Shown: piece by piece, positions 6,353-9,417 of the stretch
Position numbering within the stretch: position 1 is the first letter of the stretch
How the letters are laid out: each line of letters begins with the position of its first letter
Assembly: GCA_025869455.1 (NCBI GenBank)
Contig: JAOZVT010000599.1
Location: forward strand, 1-9,417
Direction: 5' to 3'
Origin: Prosthecobacter sp.
Lineage (GTDB): Bacteria > Verrucomicrobiota > Verrucomicrobiia > Verrucomicrobiales > Verrucomicrobiaceae
DNA length: 9,417 bases
Program-made: the position numbers and the translations under genes
The notes under the pieces: generated by a model
Database searches by the model: none
What the model saw: the letters and a program-made list of their open reading frames with translations, nothing else
Told to the model about the DNA's origin: nothing

Positions 6353-7446
6353 CGTGCGAATTCAGGTGAAGGCTCCAAGATGATAGATGGGCGTGCCTGC
6401 TTGATGGGGAGAAGTGTGCGGGAGGAAACTTGACCCATCACGCTATCTAAGGTCTCTCGCAGGATGCGCTGAGAGACCAGTTGCGGATTGGTGCGGTAAT
6501 TTTTCAGAAGAGAGGTGAAGGCGGAGGCTTCTCCACGTGCGGTCTCGGTGAGGTTTGTGGCATAACCTTCTGTGCGGAAAAGAATGGAGGCAGCTTCGCC
6601 TTCAAATTTCGCACGCGTTTCAGCATCATACTGCCGAGCATTCTCAAACATAGTTTTGGAATATTGTCGTGCATTGGTTACTTCTTCAAAAGCAGCCAAA
6701 ACCTGAGCAGGTGGAGACAATTCACGAATATCCATGCCTGAGATCTGCACTCCCAGGTTTAAACGACTGGCTTCGGCTTGCACTTGCTTGGCGGACTCTG
6801 AAGCCACATCACGCCGGTCATCGGTCAGACTTGCGTCAATGCGGCGGGTGGCCAGTTGCGAAGAGAGTGCTCTATAACTCAAACGCGCTAGCAGGTTTTC
6901 GATCTGATCTCCAGCAATGGTGTAATGAAATGGATCTTCAATGCGGTAGCGCAGAGTGAAGCGACCTTGAATTACATTGGTATCCTTTGTTAGGGTATAG
7001 CCGTGTTCCAGCGGGTTGAGCGTTGTGTTGGCATACTCAGGGTAGGCAGTTTGCTCGGTTTCGCGGCTGATGAGTTGTTTGGTTAGTTCTTCATCGCTAA
7101 GTTGGAGGGGCTTGTCAGGATCTCCGATCTTGCTGCCGATCAAGGCCCAAGCATCCAGCATCAGGCTGCTGTCCTTACCCGTTTCAAAGAGTAGCACTTC
7201 ATCAAACGGACGTGGTAGGCCAAGGAGTAAGCCCGGTCCATGGAGGTCTGGCTGAAGTGTGCCGAGTCTTCTCACCAGGGCTGACTGCTGAGGCTGAATG
7301 GTATGGATGCCAGAGAGCCCATAGAGGAGCAGCAATGCCGCAAATACCCATCTGGCATGAGCGGTAAGCTGTTTCAAAAACAGAAGCAAGGCCTCAACGA
7401 GGTGCCCCTCGTCTCGCAGGCTGATGGTGCGTCTCCCTGATTTCAT
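6349..7446 (-). CDS. Second HflK-like SPFH (band 7) membrane protein, divergent
   Basis: This 365-residue protein has a single N-terminal membrane segment (about 32-47) and the SPFH core after it. The start of the core is QSALVRRLG (54-62) with GPGLLLGLPRPFDEV (70-84), corresponding to the 'PGLHWKLPWP' motif of HflK. A later strand block is YTLTKDTNVIQGRFTLRYRI (150-169) followed by EDPFHYTIAG. Between these is an unusual insertion of about 45 residues (roughly 95-145, charged and Gln/Thr-rich) absent from usual HflK proteins. A long helix/coiled coil follows from about 245 (AQVLAAFEEVTNARQYSK and onward to about 310), then a short C-terminal tail. SPFH proteins oligomerise into ring or cage assemblies at the inner membrane. 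The start ATG overlaps the HflC stop (ATGA), and its own stop overlaps the ATPase start (ATGA), making it the link between the scaffold genes and the pump gene. Confidence 0.85.
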   Translation of the reverse strand: MKSGRRTISLRDEGHLVEALLLFLKQLTAHARWVFAALLLLYGLSGIHTIQPQQSALVRRLGTLQPDLHGPGLLLGLPRPFDEVLLFETGKDSSLMLDAWALIGSKIGDPDKPLQLSDEELTKQLISRETEQTAYPEYANTTLNPLEHGYTLTKDTNVIQGRFTLRYRIEDPFHYTIAGDQIENLLARLSYRALSSQLATRRIDASLTDDRRDVASESAKQVQAEASRLNLGVQISGMDIRELSPPAQVLAAFEEVTNARQYSKTMFENARQYDAETRAKFEGEAASILFRTEGYATNLTETARGEASAFTSLLKNYRTNPQLVSQRILRETLDSVMGQVSSRTLLPIKQARPSIILEPSPEFAR

Positions 7447-8426
7447 GGTGTGTGATCCAGGACGAGTGGTGATGGGCCAGCGGGTGATGGTGTTACCCCT
7501 TTGGCAACCTCACCCGGTTCAGTGGCTTTGAGCCAATGAAAAGGTGCCACACTTGTATCCAGGATCACAGTCGTGTTCTTATCCACGACGCTACGCAGGC
7601 TTTGCAACTCCCGCAGGAATTTGTAGAACTGTGGATCCTGGCCGTGAGCTGTGGCATAGATGGCTGATGCTTCAGCTTCGGCTTTGCCGCGCATCTCTTC
7701 GGCCTGACGTTTTGCATCGGCAATCATGAGGGTGGCTTCCTTGTCTGTTTCCGCTTTCATTTCAGCTGCCTTAGCACGTCCTTCTGCCCGGTATTGAGTG
7801 GCCTCACGTTTGCGCTCGGCCCGCATACGGCGGAAGACGGATTCGGTATTTGCCTCCGGCAATTGTATTTGCGTGATGCCCGTGGAAATGAGCTCGATGC
7901 CCAGTTGCTTTTCCGCGTCTCCAACTGCCAGCGCATGCATCTCTTGTTCCATTTTTAATAGAGAGCTTGTGTGCCCTTCTGCCATGAGTAAGTCTGCAAA
8001 ATCATGGCGGCCTAACACGGAGTTTCGTGCACTGGTGATCAAAGCGTCCAACTTGGTTTTGGCTGTGCTGATTTCACGCACGGCTGTGTGAAAGAGCAAG
8101 GGATCCGAGATTCGCCAAGTGTAGAAGATGGGCACAATGACATTGCGTTGGTCACGTGTCAGAGTCTCACTGATGCGGATGTCAGCGTGCTGTAAGCGAC
8201 GATCTACGCGGACGATTTGATCAATAGGCATAGGCAGCCTGAAATACAGACCGGGGGCGCTTAGGATGCGCACAGGTTTCCCGAAACGTAGGATCAGTGC
8301 GTGTTCCGTTTCACTAACGATGTAGCAAGATGCCGAGGCAAGGACACTGATGCCGATGGCAAAGATCAGAGTCAGTCTGAGGGCGAGGGTTTTGCGCTGG
8401 CTGGATGGAGAGACTTCTTCGCTCAT
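7443..8426 (-). CDS. hflC: HflC-like SPFH membrane protein
   Basis: This 327-residue protein matches HflC. It has a membrane segment at about 17-36, then the SPFH core beginning ALILRFGKPVR (43-53) with APGLYFRLPMPIDQIVRVD (57-75), RLQHADIRISETLTRDQRNV (77-96), WRISDPLLF (104-112) and the strand GIELISTGITQIQLP (176-190). The signature helix FRRMRAERKREATQYRAEG (198-216) leads into a long coiled coil with repeated 'AEA/KAE' segments to about 257. The typical C-terminal block DPQFYKFLRELQSL (264-277) and TVILDTS (286-292) follows. In E. coli, HflC pairs with HflK to form a cage around FtsH. Here it sits between two HflK-like genes. It overlaps both neighbours by 4 bp (ATGA), with no Shine-Dalgarno motif, so translation is probably by reinitiation. 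No FtsH is nearby. The length is normal and the HflC assignment is strong. Confidence 0.92.
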   Translation of the reverse strand: MSEEVSPSSQRKTLALRLTLIFAIGISVLASASCYIVSETEHALILRFGKPVRILSAPGLYFRLPMPIDQIVRVDRRLQHADIRISETLTRDQRNVIVPIFYTWRISDPLLFHTAVREISTAKTKLDALITSARNSVLGRHDFADLLMAEGHTSSLLKMEQEMHALAVGDAEKQLGIELISTGITQIQLPEANTESVFRRMRAERKREATQYRAEGRAKAAEMKAETDKEATLMIADAKRQAEEMRGKAEAEASAIYATAHGQDPQFYKFLRELQSLRSVVDKNTTVILDTSVAPFHWLKATEPGEVAKGVTPSPAGPSPLVLDHTP

Positions 8427-9417
8427 GGTTGAGACATTGGTGACTGAGGTTTTAGGATATTGTCGGCATCTGGTGCTTCCGTGTCAGTGGCAGGCACTTC
8501 GCCTCTGCCCATTTGTAGGTAGCCATCAATATCCAGATCAAAGGTATCGCGGGATTTCGCTGGCCGTGGGACGAGAGATTGCGGACTTGGGGGAATTGTG
8601 TCCACAAAGTCAGGGTTAAGGACTTTGCGCAGGTCCACGTGGGTGGGCATATCTCCGCGCATGGATTCATCAAAGATGGCTTTTTTGGCTCCGCTCAGAG
8701 TTTCATCCAGTGCCTGATATCCCTCGCGCCACTGATAGAGTTCTTTGGCCTGTGCCCAGGCCTGCTGCCTGGACGTGAAGCGGCTGGCTTGACCTTGAGC
8801 TTGGAGAAGTCGGTTCTGTGAGGTGGATTGGGCCGTTATCAGCGTCGCCTTTGCGGTGCCTTCAGCTCGGGTGATGTTGTCTCGCCGGTAGGCTTCACCT
8901 TCATACACCGAGGCTTCTTTTTCCTCCAAGGCACTCACGACTTCTTGAAAAGTGGGGGCCACTGCGACGGGGGGGTGAATGTCGCGCAAGTAGATTTCAG
9001 AAATGGTTAGGCCGCTTTGACGTTCATCCAGTGAGGATTGTAAATCTTGGTGCAACTGTTTCCTCAGTGACTCTCGTGAAGTCGTCATGATATCTCGTGC
9101 TGAAAGCCGTAGCGTGTGACTGATCAATAACCTCTGGGCAAGACTGCGGAGCATTGCCTCTGCATCATCACCAGAGCGCAGGTAAAGCGCTGGATTACTG
9201 ATGCGATAGAGAATGGGGACGCTGATGGTCAGGAGGTCATCACCACCACTGACAAGGGACATCTGCTCATCTTCGTAGTGAGCCTTCTCCCAAAGGATCG
9301 GCTGACCAGGATCAGTCCGGAAGCCAAGCACGACTTCACGCAGATTGGCGGTATCTACAGACTGAATACTTCCTAATGGCCAGGGGAGGGAAGTATGGAT
9401 GCCTGGAGAAAGAGTGG
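8423..9417 (-). CDS. hflK: HflK-like SPFH membrane protein, N-terminus outside window
   Basis: The gene continues past base 9417, so the membrane segment and true start are not visible. The frame is open from 9415, giving 330 residues to the stop. Visible residues start TLSPGIHTSLPWPLGSIQSV (1-20), the HflK-type 'GPGLHWKLPWP' motif, followed by LREVVLGFRTDPG (25-37), where HflK shows 'RTVEIGFRS'. The core continues through LLTISVPILYRISNP (61-75) and the strand GLTISEIYLRDIHPP (135-149). The helix FQEVVSALEEKEASVYEGEA (156-175) and a coiled coil to about 235 are typical of HflK. A Pro/Asp-rich tail occupies about 270-330. The GTG at 9331 is an in-frame internal Val, not the start, because homology continues upstream of it. 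Its stop overlaps the HflC ATG (ATGA). It is the first visible gene of the cluster, and more may precede it. Confidence 0.88.
   Translation of the reverse strand, partial: TLSPGIHTSLPWPLGSIQSVDTANLREVVLGFRTDPGQPILWEKAHYEDEQMSLVSGGDDLLTISVPILYRISNPALYLRSGDDAEAMLRSLAQRLLISHTLRLSARDIMTTSRESLRKQLHQDLQSSLDERQSGLTISEIYLRDIHPPVAVAPTFQEVVSALEEKEASVYEGEAYRRDNITRAEGTAKATLITAQSTSQNRLLQAQGQASRFTSRQQAWAQAKELYQWREGYQALDETLSGAKKAIFDESMRGDMPTHVDLRKVLNPDFVDTIPPSPQSLVPRPAKSRDTFDLDIDGYLQMGRGEVPATDTEAPDADNILKPQSPMSQP

Noticed and set aside
9329..9331. GTG as the start of the first HflK-like gene
   Set aside because: The frame is open upstream and continues with the conserved HflK 'PGIHTSLPWP' motif, so the real start lies beyond the window.

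Overview
The window looks like chromosomal DNA of a Verrucomicrobiota bacterium, perhaps near Prosthecobacter or Verrucomicrobium. This is an inference from gene style: diderm envelope genes (an OM barrel, a lipoprotein, a BamD-like TPR protein), a Rieske protein with a C-terminal beta domain of a kind I associate with verrucomicrobial secreted proteins, start codons mostly without clear Shine-Dalgarno motifs, and moderate GC content. No rRNA, tRNA, CRISPR array, IS element or phage gene was seen.

Layout. (1) Bases 1-631, minus strand: the 5' part of an exported trypsin-fold protein whose catalytic His and Asp positions appear to be replaced. (2) Bases 632-754: a divergent intergenic region with a near-perfect 18-bp palindrome. 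(3) Bases 755-2988, plus strand: a tight envelope cluster of an OM beta-barrel protein, a small lipoprotein, and a BamD-like protein overlapping the lipoprotein gene by 4 bp (ATGA). A textbook intrinsic-terminator hairpin with a U-tract lies inside the BamD-like signal-peptide coding sequence. (4) Bases 3044-3751, plus strand: a stand-alone Rieske 2Fe-2S protein. (5) Bases 9417 down to 3760, minus strand: five tightly coupled genes, namely HflK-like (5' end outside the window), HflC, a second divergent HflK-like protein, a P1B-type metal ATPase, and a membrane-anchored helical-repeat protein. The first three junctions are 4-bp ATGA overlaps and the last is a 26-bp overlap.

The most interesting unit is region 5. 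Three SPFH/prohibitin-family proteins are translationally locked to a heavy-metal-type P-ATPase that has no N-terminal metal-binding domain and carries a non-canonical I-P-C membrane motif where CPC, SPC or CPH is usual. In E. coli, HflK and HflC form a large membrane cage around the protease FtsH. No FtsH is visible here, and the gene order suggests that the cage scaffolds or regulates a cation pump, with the terminal anchored protein as a possible accessory subunit. That model is an inference from gene order and overlap only.
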